NCBI GenBank assembly: GCA_013332095.1
Contig: JABENI010000015.1
Span: 42,100-106,099 of the forward strand
Source of the DNA: Candidatus Bathyoplasma sp. NZ
Lineage (GTDB): Bacteria; Bacillota_I; Bacilli_A; MAG-NZ
DNA: 64,000 nucleotides
Direction: 5' to 3'
Positions within the stretch are counted from its first letter, which is position 1; every line of letters starts with the position of its first letter. The notes beneath the pieces are model-generated. The model was given only the letters and a program-made list of their open reading frames with translations. It was not told where the DNA came from and searched no databases. The position numbers were made by a program, and so were the translations under genes. This document shows, one piece after another, positions 29,410 to 39,223 of the stretch.

Positions 29410-30885
29410 CTATTTCCACATCTTCGCCCATTTAGGATAATCTAAAAATCTAACAATTTCAATAGCATTAGTTTGGAGAGTCGTCTGTCCTAAAGGAAGA
29501 CCTGCTGTAACGACAATTCTATCGCCACTTTTATCAAAATCATCTTTGTGATTCATTATTTGATTCATCCCTATTTGAATGGCATCGCTCATACAACAAA
29601 TATCTTTTTCTGGTACCACCGGAAATACTCCGTAATTAAGGGCTAATTTTCTAGCAACCTTGATATTATCAACTAGAGCAATAATCGGAACTGCTGGTCT
29701 CGATTGGGACATTATTCTAGCAGTGTAACCTGTTTTTGATAAACAAACTAATCCGACTACTGGTAGTTCATTAATACAGTTTGTTACGGATAGCGTAATT
29801 GCTTTGGAAGTTCTTCTATTTTCCGTTTCTGATTTTTTAAATCTTTCTAACATCTGGCTTCTATCAACACTTTGCTCTGCTGATTCAGCAATTTTAGACA
29901 TTGTTTCCACTACTATCACCGGATATTCCCCGGCTGCCGTTTCACCACTTAACATAATGGCATCGGTTCCATCAAAGACAGCGTTAGCAACATCTGATAC
30001 TTCTGCTCTGGTTGGCGTAATATTTTTAATCATCGACTCTAACATCTGGGTAGCGGTAATGACAATTTTGCCATTTATATGCGCCTTTTCAATCATTTTT
30101 CTTTGAATTAATGGTAATTTTGTAAAATCAACTTCTACTCCTAAATCTCCTCTTGCTACCATCACTCCATCAGCAGCATCTAAAATTTCATCTAAATTAT
30201 TAACACCTTGCTGATTTTCAATTTTGGCAATAATTTGAATGTGGTCGTTGTTTTTTCTTTTTAAAATTTTTCTAATTTCTAAAACATCTTCTCTTGTTCT
30301 AACAAAACTTGCAGCGATAAAATCTAAATCTTGGTCGCAAGCAAACTCCATATCATTTTTATCTTTTTCCGATAAAAACGGTAATTTCAAACTAACCTCA
30401 GGAACGTTAATTCCTCTTCTGTCTTTAATTTCATGAGTGTTGACCGCCGTTGTTACAATTACTTTTTTAGCGATCTCTATTTTAGTAACTTTTAATCTTA
30501 AATAGCCATCATCAACTAAAATAGTATCACCGATTTCAACATCATTAATTAACTCACCATAACTTAGAGAAAACTTAGTATTATCACCTAATATTTCATT
30601 CATATGAACGTTTACGGTACTATCTTTTTCAATATTTGCTACGCCACCCTTAAATAAGTGGGTTCTAATTTCCGGTCCTTTGGTATCTAAAAGTATCGCT
30701 ACCGGAAATTCTCTATTTTTATTAATTTCTTTAATTTTTTCAATTCTCGAACCTTGCTCCTGATGATTACCATGTGAGAAGTTAAGTCTGGCGATATTCA
30801 TTCCCGCAACAGCTAATTTTGCTAACATTTCCTTTGATTCAGATTTTGGCCCAATCGTACATATAATCTTTGTTTTTCTTTTCAT
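29410..30885 (-). CDS. pyk: Pyruvate kinase
   Basis: 491 residues, the length without the extra C-terminal phosphohistidine-like domain found in many Bacilli. It converts phosphoenolpyruvate and ADP to pyruvate and ATP. Motifs: KTKIICTIGPKS (3-14), GMNIARLNFSHG (28-39), the active-site Lys/Glu region IIAKIENQQG, MVARGDLGVEV and TQMLESM. It is last in the dnaE-pfkA-pyk operon, 9 bases past the pfkA stop, with a modest AGGTAAT ribosome site that overlaps the end of pfkA. Confidence 0.97.
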   Translation of the reverse strand: MKRKTKIICTIGPKSESKEMLAKLAVAGMNIARLNFSHGNHQEQGSRIEKIKEINKNREFPVAILLDTKGPEIRTHLFKGGVANIEKDSTVNVHMNEILGDNTKFSLSYGELINDVEIGDTILVDDGYLRLKVTKIEIAKKVIVTTAVNTHEIKDRRGINVPEVSLKLPFLSEKDKNDMEFACDQDLDFIAASFVRTREDVLEIRKILKRKNNDHIQIIAKIENQQGVNNLDEILDAADGVMVARGDLGVEVDFTKLPLIQRKMIEKAHINGKIVITATQMLESMIKNITPTRAEVSDVANAVFDGTDAIMLSGETAAGEYPVIVVETMSKIAESAEQSVDRSQMLERFKKSETENRRTSKAITLSVTNCINELPVVGLVCLSKTGYTARIMSQSRPAVPIIALVDNIKVARKLALNYGVFPVVPEKDICCMSDAIQIGMNQIMNHKDDFDKSGDRIVVTAGLPLGQTTLQTNAIEIVRFLDYPKWAKMWK

Positions 30886-30894
30886 TTTTATTAC

Positions 30895-31851
30895 CTATAA
30901 AGTTATTTTGAATGTTTCTAACAATTCTAACTTTCCTTTTCTATCAATATTTAATGCTTCGGTAATATCTAAATCAATTACCGAATTATTTTTAATTCCA
31001 ATACAACGATTGAAGACCCCTCTGTCGATCAATTCAATAGCTTTTTTACCAAATTTAGTAGCGAGGACTCGGTCAAAAGCACTCGGGCTTCCGCCTCTTT
31101 GAACATAGCCTAAAACAGTTGCTCTAGTATCAATTCCAGTTATTTCTTCTATTTCTTGAGCTAATTGATGGACGTTTGTCATTTTTTCAGTAATCATAAT
31201 TATCGAATATTTAATGCCACCCAAATTTTGATTTTTTAAATGCTCAACTAAGTCATTTTTATTAAAACCTGTTTCGGGAGTTATTAAATATTCTGAACCA
31301 GTCGCAATAGCAGCGTTAACGGCGATTTCTCCACAAGATCTTCCCATCACTTCAACTACCGTGCATCGGTGATGTGAGCCGGAAGTATCCCTAACTTTAT
31401 CGACAGCCTCGACGACTGTATTTACACAAGTATCAAATCCAATAGTATAATCAGTATAACCTAAGTCGTTATCAATTGTCCCTGGTAAGCAAATTACCTT
31501 AACTCCTAATTCACTCAAAACCGCAGCACCGGAAAAAGTTCCATCACCACCTATTACTATCAATGAGGTAATTCCGTACTCTGCTAATATTTTTTTAGCT
31601 TCTTGCCGAACTTCTATCTTTTTAAATTCGGGAAATCGGGAACTTTTTAAAAAAGTTCCGCCAATATTTATTTTTCCAGCAACACTGAACCAGTCAAATT
31701 TTTCAATATTTTTTTCTAACAAACCACGATAGCCATAGTAAATGCCATAAATTTCATACCCTAACGTTAAAGCACCTCTAGTAACTGCTCTAACGGCCGC
31801 ATTCATCCCTGGTGAATCTCCACCAGAAGTTAATACACCTATTTTTTTCAT
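30895..31851 (-). CDS. pfkA: ATP-dependent 6-phosphofructokinase
   Basis: 318 residues, bacterial PfkA size. It phosphorylates fructose 6-phosphate to the 1,6-bisphosphate. Motifs: GVLTSGGDSPGMNAAVRA (5-22), GGDGTFSGA, the catalytic PGTIDNDLGYTDYTIGFDT with its acidic residue, EVMGRSCG and RGGSPSAFDR. GGDGT is the ATP-type signature rather than the pyrophosphate type. The ATG overlaps the dnaE TGA (ATGA), so synthesis is coupled. Confidence 0.97.
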   Translation of the reverse strand: MKKIGVLTSGGDSPGMNAAVRAVTRGALTLGYEIYGIYYGYRGLLEKNIEKFDWFSVAGKINIGGTFLKSSRFPEFKKIEVRQEAKKILAEYGITSLIVIGGDGTFSGAAVLSELGVKVICLPGTIDNDLGYTDYTIGFDTCVNTVVEAVDKVRDTSGSHHRCTVVEVMGRSCGEIAVNAAIATGSEYLITPETGFNKNDLVEHLKNQNLGGIKYSIIMITEKMTNVHQLAQEIEEITGIDTRATVLGYVQRGGSPSAFDRVLATKFGKKAIELIDRGVFNRCIGIKNNSVIDLDITEALNIDRKGKLELLETFKITL

Positions 31852-34814
31852 TGTAAAACCTCTATTTTATCAACCATAAATTTTTTCTCTTCTCTGTCAA
31901 TGTTAATTCTACCATATAATAGGTAACAATTGCCAATGAAAACGATTTCCTTGTATTCTTCAAATGCTTTTGGGAAAAGGATTGCTTCTATTTGGGTCCT
32001 TTTATCCTCGATAGTTAAAAAAGCCATTTCTTGTCCTTTTTTAGTTTTTATTACTTTTATGCTGATAATTCTAGCAAATATTTTTAATTTTTTTCCTATT
32101 TTTTCATCATTAAGATAATTTATTTCGATATTTTTTAATTTATCATCGTATTTGTTTAATAAATTGTATTTAAAATTAAATCCTAAGGCTTTTTTTTCAT
32201 ATTCGACTAACTCCATTAGACTGTATTCTTTATCCTTTTCTAGTTCAATACATTCATCAGCAAACATCCCAAAATTTGAACGATTAATTACTTTCTCTAT
32301 ATTATTAACCATTATTTGCTTATTTAATCCAAACTCATCTAATGCGCCGGAATGAATTAATTTAATCAGTTTGTTTTTAGCAATAAATTGATGTGTTCTA
32401 CTGATAAAATTTTCATAATCAATAAATGGTCCAATTTTTCGCTCCTCAATCATTTCATTTACTAAAACACTACCGAAATCTTTAATTAAAATTAAAGGCA
32501 TTCTCACAGCCAGCCCTTCGACAATAAATTGTCTGCCATCACTTTTATTTACCGAAGGTTCTAAACATTCAATTTTCATCTCTTTACATTCGAACAGATA
32601 TTTTTCAATGTGGTCGACTGAGCGCAAGTTGTTTAGCAAAGATATCATAAAATATTCTTTGTAATGTACTTTTAAATAAGCACATTGATATGCAATCATT
32701 GAATAAGCAACAGAGTGGGAGCGATTAAAACCGTAATTAGCAAATTTCAAAATGTAATCGTAGATCAAATTAGCCGTTTCCTTTAAATATTTTTTTTGGT
32801 CGCATTTTTTCACAAATCTAATTCGCTCTTTTTCTAAAAGTTCAAGATCTTTTTTACTGACAGCTCTCCTAAGTAAATCAGCTTCACTTAAAGTGTAACC
32901 AGCAAACTTATTAGCAATCATTAAAATTTGTTCTTGATAGACGATTATTCCGTAAGTAAACTTTAATATTTCTTCTAAATTTTGATGTAAATAATTAAAT
33001 TTTTTTCCGTGTTTTCGATCGATGAATTCATCGATGTTTTCCATTGGTCCTGGTCTGTATAAAGCTAAAGTAGCCACTATATCTTCAAAACAGTTTACCT
33101 TCATCTTTTTTAAAACATTTCTAATCCCACTTGATTCTAATTGAAAAACACCATCGGTTTTTTTATTTCTCAACAGTTCAAAAACTAATTTATCATCATA
33201 AGTTAAGTTGTACAAATTTATTTTTTGACCAGTATTTTGATAAATTAAGTCGGTTGTTTTTTGTAAAATTTTTAAATTGCTTAATCCTAAAAAATCTATT
33301 TTAAGCAACCCTAATTTTTCTAAATCTTTAGCTTCAAATTGCGATTGATACAAATCGTATATTCCCTTTTGAACAGGCGCGTAATTGTAGATTTCTTTTT
33401 CGGTAATAATTATTCCGGCAGCATGTGTTGAGGTATGTCTGGGCAGTCCTAAAATTTTCTCTGAATAATTAAGTAATTTAGCTATTTCAGGATAGTCAAT
33501 GTGTACTTTTTCAATTTTTTCATCAGTCTTAATCGTTTCAAAACTGGAAAAGTGTAGTGGAATCATTTTAATCAATTTATCTAAAACTTTTGTTTCAATT
33601 TTTAAAACTTTGGCGACATCTCTAATTGCACTTCTTCCTTGAAAGGTTCCAAAAGTGACAATGCTGACAACATTGTTTTTAGAATATTTGTTTTTGACAT
33701 ATTCTATTACTCTATCTCTACTATCATCGGGAAAGTCTAAATCAATATCGGGCATCGTAATTCTTTCTTCGTTTAAAAACCTCTCAAATAACAAGTTGTA
33801 TTCAATCGGATCGGTATTGGTAATTCCTAAACAATAAGAGACTAAACTTCCAGCGGCACTCCCTCTTCCTGGACCGACTAAAATATCACTTTTTTTAGCA
33901 AATAAAACAAAATCCCAGACAATTAAAAAGTAGTCATCAAAGCCCATTTTAGAAATTACTTCTAATTCGTATTTAAGTCTACTTAAATATTTATTTTTAT
34001 TAACTTTTAAATCGGCCAATCGCTTTTCTAATCCTTTTAAACAAAGTGCTTGTAAATATTCTTTACTAGAATATTTTTCTACTGGATATTTAGGTAATTT
34101 GTAATTAGAAAAGTCAATTTTTAAGTCAAATTTACTTAAAAATAAATTTAAATCCTCTTCGACATTGAAAAAATCACCGTAACTTTTCAGTAAAGTTTCT
34201 CTATCCTTTAAATAAGTAACACTCAGTCCAACTTCTTCGTACGAGTCATTTTCAATTGTCGTATTATCTCTGATCGCATTTAAGACTTTTAAATATTTTT
34301 GATCTTCTTTTTCTAAACAGTTAACTTCGTTTAAAATTAAAAATGGTAATTGATAACTTTTTCCTAACTTTAAAATTTCCTGAAAATAGTATTCTTCATC
34401 TTCTAACTGTTCTAGTTCTAATCCTAAAAATAAATCAAAAGTTAAATATTTTTCCGGATTTAAAAGATAATTACCTCTACTTACGAAAACGAGACCTTGA
34501 CTGTTATCTTTAATGAATTCGAATTTTACTTTACCCGCTATTTCTTTAGTGCTAGATATTTTCATCAAATTTTTAAAGCCCGAATAGTTTTTAGCGTACA
34601 ACAAAAAGGGATTGTCTTCAATTACTAACTCCAATCCTATTATTGGTTTTAACCCTTTTGCTTCGCATTGAAGATAAAACTTAATGCTAGCATACATTGA
34701 TTGATCCGCTATCGCTGCATAACTAAATTTTAGGTCTTTCATTTTATCGACTAGTTCATTTACCCTAATTGTGCTACTGAGTAACGAATAACATGATTTT
34801 ACATTTAAGTTCAT
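31848..34814 (-). CDS. dnaE: DNA polymerase III alpha subunit, short DnaE type
   Basis: 988 residues from the ATG at 34814, which has AGGTG 6 bases before it; a GTG 3 codons earlier lies inside that site. It is the lagging-strand/initiation polymerase of low-GC Gram-positives, which also carry PolC. The N-terminal PHP domain is degenerate: the usual HxH is replaced in NVKSCYSLLSS (about 3-13), so metal-dependent proofreading by PHP is unlikely. The palm has GPGRGSAAGSLVSY and the catalytic PDIDLDFPDD. A helix-hairpin-helix and a C-terminal OB fold (KIFARIISIKVIKTKKGQEMAFL) follow. It heads the dnaE-pfkA-pyk operon. Confidence 0.96.
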   Translation of the reverse strand: MNLNVKSCYSLLSSTIRVNELVDKMKDLKFSYAAIADQSMYASIKFYLQCEAKGLKPIIGLELVIEDNPFLLYAKNYSGFKNLMKISSTKEIAGKVKFEFIKDNSQGLVFVSRGNYLLNPEKYLTFDLFLGLELEQLEDEEYYFQEILKLGKSYQLPFLILNEVNCLEKEDQKYLKVLNAIRDNTTIENDSYEEVGLSVTYLKDRETLLKSYGDFFNVEEDLNLFLSKFDLKIDFSNYKLPKYPVEKYSSKEYLQALCLKGLEKRLADLKVNKNKYLSRLKYELEVISKMGFDDYFLIVWDFVLFAKKSDILVGPGRGSAAGSLVSYCLGITNTDPIEYNLLFERFLNEERITMPDIDLDFPDDSRDRVIEYVKNKYSKNNVVSIVTFGTFQGRSAIRDVAKVLKIETKVLDKLIKMIPLHFSSFETIKTDEKIEKVHIDYPEIAKLLNYSEKILGLPRHTSTHAAGIIITEKEIYNYAPVQKGIYDLYQSQFEAKDLEKLGLLKIDFLGLSNLKILQKTTDLIYQNTGQKINLYNLTYDDKLVFELLRNKKTDGVFQLESSGIRNVLKKMKVNCFEDIVATLALYRPGPMENIDEFIDRKHGKKFNYLHQNLEEILKFTYGIIVYQEQILMIANKFAGYTLSEADLLRRAVSKKDLELLEKERIRFVKKCDQKKYLKETANLIYDYILKFANYGFNRSHSVAYSMIAYQCAYLKVHYKEYFMISLLNNLRSVDHIEKYLFECKEMKIECLEPSVNKSDGRQFIVEGLAVRMPLILIKDFGSVLVNEMIEERKIGPFIDYENFISRTHQFIAKNKLIKLIHSGALDEFGLNKQIMVNNIEKVINRSNFGMFADECIELEKDKEYSLMELVEYEKKALGFNFKYNLLNKYDDKLKNIEINYLNDEKIGKKLKIFARIISIKVIKTKKGQEMAFLTIEDKRTQIEAILFPKAFEEYKEIVFIGNCYLLYGRINIDREEKKFMVDKIEVLQ

Positions 34815-34881
34815 AATAATCACCTATCTTTAAAATATTATATCACGTAAATATTTAACTTTAAAGTTAAAGACCGATATT

Positions 34882-36366
34882 CTAGTCATTTGCGGACAAG
34901 TGCTGATAAAAAGCAATTTTTTTACTTCCTGCTTTTAAATAAAATTCTTTAATTACCGTCTCATTTAACCCCACTAGTTCTAGTTTGTATTTACCGGGGG
35001 TTTTTAAAATGTAGGCCGATTCAATTGATTTGCCGTTTAAGTAACCTTTTCCATTAAAAAAAATCACCAATTTATCGTAATAGTCTCTGTTTTCTATATT
35101 GGAAAAATAATTAACTTTTTCTGTTTTTTTGTCGAGGTAAAATTGATAGTTATCTTGAATACCGTATAAATAATAATCATAATCACCAAAAATTGTAGCA
35201 TCGTAACTATCGTTTAAATATTTTTTTGTTAACGGTACTTCAGTATCGTTAAACAATAACTGCTGGTCGTATTTTAAAAAATCTCTTTTTTCTATATAGC
35301 CGTTACTGACGACATCACGTTTATTATAAAAAATAAAATCATCGATTATTTCCACGATTTCCCCAGCGTATTCTTCATTGTTAATATAAAAATGACCTTC
35401 TTTATTTCCATAGTAGCCACTGCTGTTTTTACCAATTAATTTTTCCACGTTTTCCACGACAACACTATTAAATTCATCTTGGTATTCAACGTATAAGCCC
35501 TGTCTTGTCGATTGGTCATTGTACTTTAAACTACCAAATATTTGATAGTTTTCCCCTTTGGCTATTTTATTAAATTGACTGTAATTTTTATTATAAATTT
35601 CTGCATCTAACCAACTCAACTGCTCGTTTATTTTTATCAAGATCCCATTTTTCGAAATAGCTCCTAACTCTTTAGAAGTTGTGGAGCCAACCATTAAAAT
35701 CTCTTCCCCTACATAAATATCTTCTACTTTGTCGTTACCGCTGTAATTATAACTTGTTTCTTTTACCAATTGACCGTTAGCAAATTTAAACACAACTATA
35801 TCGTAATCATTTATTTTTTCGCTGTAACCACTGATGTAGTGATAATCATGATAACCAACACTAGTCAAAATTAAATCTAATTTTTTATTGATTAAATGAG
35901 CGTAGTTTTTTTCTCCAAACTGGTCGACTGAGACTATTAAGCCACTTTTAAAATTTTTACTTTTTTTACCGAATGCTTCACCATCGATGGACTTTGTTTC
36001 CCCAACTGCGACGATACCGTTAGCACAATCGACACTGTTAAAAATATCGTACCCGCTACCGCCAAAAGTTTTAAACCAAATAATTTTTTTATTGTACTTC
36101 AAAATAAAGGCATCCATTTCTCCTAAAAAATTACCTAAATTTACACTACCACCTACTAAATAGTAATCATCGTTAACTTTACAAACATCTTTGATAAAAA
36201 CATTTTTATTCGGAGCACCAATTGTCGTTAATTCACTGATAATTAATTCTTCATTTAAAAGATAATCGTAGGGAAAGTCTTCTTTTAAGTTTTCACTCAC
36301 CACTACTGCTGCTTTAACCTCAAATTTCAAAAATAAAAATAGTAACAATAATAAAGTTTTTTTCAT
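34882..36366 (-). CDS. Secreted protein, propeller-like repeats, function unknown
   Basis: 494 residues. Residues 1-20 are a signal peptide (KKTLLLLLFLFLKFEVKA). The first half carries repeats of the kind 'D.FI.KYN....W.KTFGGSGYDIFNSVDC..GIVAVGETKS', a style common in secreted proteins with beta-propeller-like folds. The C-terminal part is Tyr- and Asp-rich, with no match known to me. No anchor motif or membrane helix follows. It lies alone between dnaE and the small winged-helix-like gene. Role unknown; extracellular binding is a guess. Confidence 0.75.
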   Translation of the reverse strand: MKKTLLLLLFLFLKFEVKAAVVVSENLKEDFPYDYLLNEELIISELTTIGAPNKNVFIKDVCKVNDDYYLVGGSVNLGNFLGEMDAFILKYNKKIIWFKTFGGSGYDIFNSVDCANGIVAVGETKSIDGEAFGKKSKNFKSGLIVSVDQFGEKNYAHLINKKLDLILTSVGYHDYHYISGYSEKINDYDIVVFKFANGQLVKETSYNYSGNDKVEDIYVGEEILMVGSTTSKELGAISKNGILIKINEQLSWLDAEIYNKNYSQFNKIAKGENYQIFGSLKYNDQSTRQGLYVEYQDEFNSVVVENVEKLIGKNSSGYYGNKEGHFYINNEEYAGEIVEIIDDFIFYNKRDVVSNGYIEKRDFLKYDQQLLFNDTEVPLTKKYLNDSYDATIFGDYDYYLYGIQDNYQFYLDKKTEKVNYFSNIENRDYYDKLVIFFNGKGYLNGKSIESAYILKTPGKYKLELVGLNETVIKEFYLKAGSKKIAFYQHLSAND

Positions 36367-36411
36367 TTTCTCACCTCTTTATTATTATTACTATTTATTT
36401 TTAAGTTTACT

Positions 36412-36585
36412 TTAATTTATCGGTTCCCATTTACAGCGTACAGGAGAAACAATTAATTCTTCTTTTTTTAATTCTTTCATCGCTTTATCGATTACTTTAC
36501 GCTCTAATCCAGATAATTTTTCGATTTCACCGGCTCCGACAGGTCTCCCTGCTGCTCTCATTACTGCTAAAACTTTTTCTTTCAT
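36412..36585 (-). CDS. 57-residue winged-helix-like regulator
   Basis: Too short for ordinary ORF listing but well supported: ATG at 36585 with GAGGTGAG before it, a clean frame to TAA at 36412, and a sequence with a clear helix-turn-helix layout (KVLAVMRAAGRPVGAGEIEK, then LERKVIDKAMKELKKEELI, then SPVRCKWEPIN). It resembles very small putative transcriptional regulators seen in anaerobic bacteria and archaea, where the basic wing ends in a conserved 'SP.RC.W.P'. It could bind DNA or RNA; the target is unknown. It sits between ackA and the secreted 494-residue gene on the same strand. Confidence 0.78.
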   Translation of the reverse strand: MKEKVLAVMRAAGRPVGAGEIEKLSGLERKVIDKAMKELKKEELIVSPVRCKWEPIN

Positions 36586-36664
36586 TATCTCACCTCTTTC
36601 ACCCTCAAGTTAATTGTAACAATCTTGTTTAGACAAATCTAGTGATATACTTTTAATAATTTAC

Positions 36665-36693
36665 AAAAAAAAAGAGTTAACGCAGTCAACTCT
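36665..36693 (-). terminator. Terminator of ackA
   Basis: 9-bp stem AGAGTTGAC/GTTAACTCT (one wobble) with loop TGC and a T-run, 10 bases past the ackA stop. Confidence 0.8.
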
Positions 36694-36702
36694 GTTTGAG
36701 GA

Positions 36703-37884
36703 TTAAATTAATTCAAAAGTATCTCTAGCAATGATCACTTCTTCATTAGTCGGTATTAACATCACGGTAATTTTTGAATTATCGCTGGAAATAATTTTTT
36801 CTTTTCCTCTAATGTCGTTTCTTTGAAGATCAATTTCTATCCCTAATAAAGATAATCTATTACCAACATTTTTTCTTAATTTAGTTGCATTTTCGCCTAT
36901 TCCTGCGGTAAAACAAATTGCATCAACAGACCCTAGATAAACTGCGTATTTAGCAATTGCATCCGCTACTGCTTTTATTTGTAAATCATTAGCTAATTTT
37001 GCTCTTTCATGACCTGCTAAAATGGCATTTCCAATGTCTCTTGAATCTGAACTCAATCCCGATACTCCTAGTAATCCCGATTTTTTGTTTAACATATTTA
37101 TTACTTCTGCGACGTCTTTGTTTTCTTTTTCACAGATAAATCCAACGATTGCTGGATCAATATCTCCACTTCTAGTCCCCATTGGTAGACCGGCTAATGG
37201 CGTTAATCCCATTGTTGTTTCGACACTTTTACCACCTTTTACAGCGCAGATACTAGCACCATTTCCTAAATGAGCGACGATTACATTAACTTCGCTCGGT
37301 TTTTTGCCTAGGAGAGACGCTGCTCTTTCACTGACAAATCTGTGACTTGTCCCATGGAAGCCATATTTTCTAACTCCATATTTTTGATACCACTCATAAG
37401 GTGTTGCATACATATACGCTTCTTTTTCCATCGTTTGGTGGAATGCCGTATCAAACACTGCTACTTGTAGTGCATTGGGTAACTTTTCGGTAAAGGATTT
37501 AATTCCTATTAAATTAGCTGGATTGTGTAATGGTGCTAAATCATTACAACTTTCTATTGTTTTAAATACCTCATCATTAATAACTACACTTTGGAAAAAT
37601 TTTTCCCCACCGTGAACTACTCGGTGCCCTACTCCTACTATTTCTTTTAAATCTTTAACTACATCTTTAGTTATTAAATTTTCTAATAGTTTATTTACGG
37701 CTATTGAGTGGTCTGCTAAAACCAATTCCGTTTTTTCTTTTTTATCACCGACAACAAATTTTGATGTTCCCATCTCTAAACCAATTCTTTCAAAAATACC
37801 TTCACACAGAACTGTTTCCCCTGGCATTTGAAATAATTTAAATTTTAATGATGAACTTCCGGCATTTACACTAATAACTTTCAT
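36703..37884 (-). CDS. ackA: Acetate kinase
   Basis: 393 residues, full length. It makes ATP and acetate from acetyl phosphate, the energy-yielding end of fermentation. Motifs: MKVISVNAGSSSLKFKL (1-17), GHRVVHGG with the catalytic Arg, the Asp of VFDTAFHQTM, RYGFHGTSHRFV-type sequence (KYGFHGTSHRFV), HLGNGASI and PTNEEVIIARDT at the end. The ATG overlaps the TGA of the upstream methyltransferase gene, giving the ytxK-ackA arrangement known from Bacilli. pta is not in the window. Confidence 0.97.
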   Translation of the reverse strand: MKVISVNAGSSSLKFKLFQMPGETVLCEGIFERIGLEMGTSKFVVGDKKEKTELVLADHSIAVNKLLENLITKDVVKDLKEIVGVGHRVVHGGEKFFQSVVINDEVFKTIESCNDLAPLHNPANLIGIKSFTEKLPNALQVAVFDTAFHQTMEKEAYMYATPYEWYQKYGVRKYGFHGTSHRFVSERAASLLGKKPSEVNVIVAHLGNGASICAVKGGKSVETTMGLTPLAGLPMGTRSGDIDPAIVGFICEKENKDVAEVINMLNKKSGLLGVSGLSSDSRDIGNAILAGHERAKLANDLQIKAVADAIAKYAVYLGSVDAICFTAGIGENATKLRKNVGNRLSLLGIEIDLQRNDIRGKEKIISSDNSKITVMLIPTNEEVIIARDTFELI

Positions 37885-38807
37885 TTTTCTTCCTCCTTAA
37901 ACCATTTTTCAATTGTCTTCACTGATTTTTTAAATTCTACTTCCGCAGTTAAACTGGGTAACTCTACCAATAAAAAGTTTTTTACGCCGTTCATTTTAAC
38001 ATTTTTTTTACTTAATAGCAAAATACTTTTACCTAATTTTTTATCGATAAATAAATCATCTGGTAATTTCACCAATCCTTCTAAATTTGCTTTGTCTATT
38101 ATCTGTGATTTAAATTCACTTTCAATATCAAAAAAATCATTTGGCACAACAAAAACTGCTCGACCAGTATCATTTAATTTGTCGATCATTCGATTGACTA
38201 TTACATGCGGAAAATAATGATTGTCGTAAAGGTATAATGGTAAATCTCCAACGATTAAATCAAAACCACTAACACTCGATTTAATAGCATCTTCGATAAT
38301 AAAATCTGCCGTAAATTCTTGCATATCCATGAATACTCTAGCTATTTGAACACTCGTCAAATTACTGTCGATACCAAAAACATCTACTTCTTTATCCCCT
38401 AAACCAGTTAAAACAGTACTCAGTAAATTACCGAACCCTACTACTGGGTCTAAAATCGAAACTTTTTTTTGCTTCTTTATCATGAAATTCACGATGTAAG
38501 ACACTAGTAAACAAGTAGTATCTGGGGTTAGTTCACTATTTAAAACTCTATCGCGCTTACAACCGTTTAAAGTACAAGCAACTAGTGCTCTTCTAATATG
38601 TTCTCTTTGAAATTCTAGTTCTTTAATTTTAAAAATTAAATTCTCCGCTTCTTCGGTATCAACAATCCCACTATTAGTTTTTTCTTCTAAAATATCTCTA
38701 CTAGTTAAAAACAAACATTCTAGATAAGGTAAGTTTAAATCGTGGCTGAGTAATATCGTATAATCGTTAATAATTTCAAAAAGTTTAACTTCAATTTCTT
38801 TCTCCAT
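37881..38807 (-). CDS. YtxK-like class I SAM-dependent methyltransferase (N6-DNA methylase fold)
   Basis: 308 residues from the ATG at 38807, preceded by AAGGTG at 6 bases; earlier GTG/ATG codons overlap that site. The SAM-binding motif I is ILDPVVGFGNLLSTVL, and the N6-methylase-type catalytic region appears as VGDLPLY, where a standard enzyme has NPPY. The C-terminal KLPDDLF..KKLGKSILLLSKK is shared with the TaqI-like/YtxK family. Its place just before ackA matches the conserved ytxK-ackA pair in Bacilli, where its substrate is not established. The altered NPPY motif leaves activity uncertain. Confidence 0.85.
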   Translation of the reverse strand: MEKEIEVKLFEIINDYTILLSHDLNLPYLECLFLTSRDILEEKTNSGIVDTEEAENLIFKIKELEFQREHIRRALVACTLNGCKRDRVLNSELTPDTTCLLVSYIVNFMIKKQKKVSILDPVVGFGNLLSTVLTGLGDKEVDVFGIDSNLTSVQIARVFMDMQEFTADFIIEDAIKSSVSGFDLIVGDLPLYLYDNHYFPHVIVNRMIDKLNDTGRAVFVVPNDFFDIESEFKSQIIDKANLEGLVKLPDDLFIDKKLGKSILLLSKKNVKMNGVKNFLLVELPSLTAEVEFKKSVKTIEKWFKEEEK

Positions 38808-38845
38808 TTTCATCACCTTTTTAATTCTACCAAAAAATACAAAAA

Positions 38846-38867
38846 AAAAGAAGATTAAACTTCTTTT
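38846..38867 (-). terminator. Hairpin at the end of the ytfJ-like gene
   Basis: Minus strand AAAGAAG TTTAAT CTTCTTT followed by a long T-run; the left arm overlaps the last codons of the ytfJ-like gene. Confidence 0.6.
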
Positions 38868-39223
38868 TCTGCTTTAAATTTACCTTCTAGTTGTTCTAGT
38901 AATTTCGGGACAAAGTCGAGAATCTTCTCATAAATATGAGTATCTTCATTTAAATGTAGTACTTGCACACCCTTAGAGTCGACTACTAAAAAGGCTGTAG
39001 GTACTATTGAAACACTTCCTCCGCTTCCGCCACCAAAGGGAAAAGCAGTTTCAGTGCCTTTTTGTTCAGTTCCACCTGCAGCAAAACCAAATTTCAGTTT
39101 ACTCACAGGTAAAATTAAAACATCTTTAACTTCAATTGGTTTCCCGATAATCGTATCCACATCAATCATATCATGAATGTTTTCCATCGATATTTTAAGT
39201 AAATTATTTATTGGATGTTCCAT
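38855..39223 (-). CDS. ytfJ: YtfJ/GerW family protein
   Basis: 122 residues. The family signature is clear: PINNLLKISMENIHDMIDVDTIIGKP at the N-terminus, then a FGFAAGG block, a Gly-rich FPFGGGSGG stretch and a valine-rich VSIVPTAFLVV strand. In Bacillus the family protein acts in spores, yet YtfJ relatives also occur in non-sporulating bacteria, so a different role is likely here. It overlaps the upstream DUF2953 gene by 20 bases, as in the ytfI-ytfJ pair. Confidence 0.9.
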   Translation of the reverse strand: MEHPINNLLKISMENIHDMIDVDTIIGKPIEVKDVLILPVSKLKFGFAAGGTEQKGTETAFPFGGGSGGSVSIVPTAFLVVDSKGVQVLHLNEDTHIYEKILDFVPKLLEQLEGKFKAEKEV

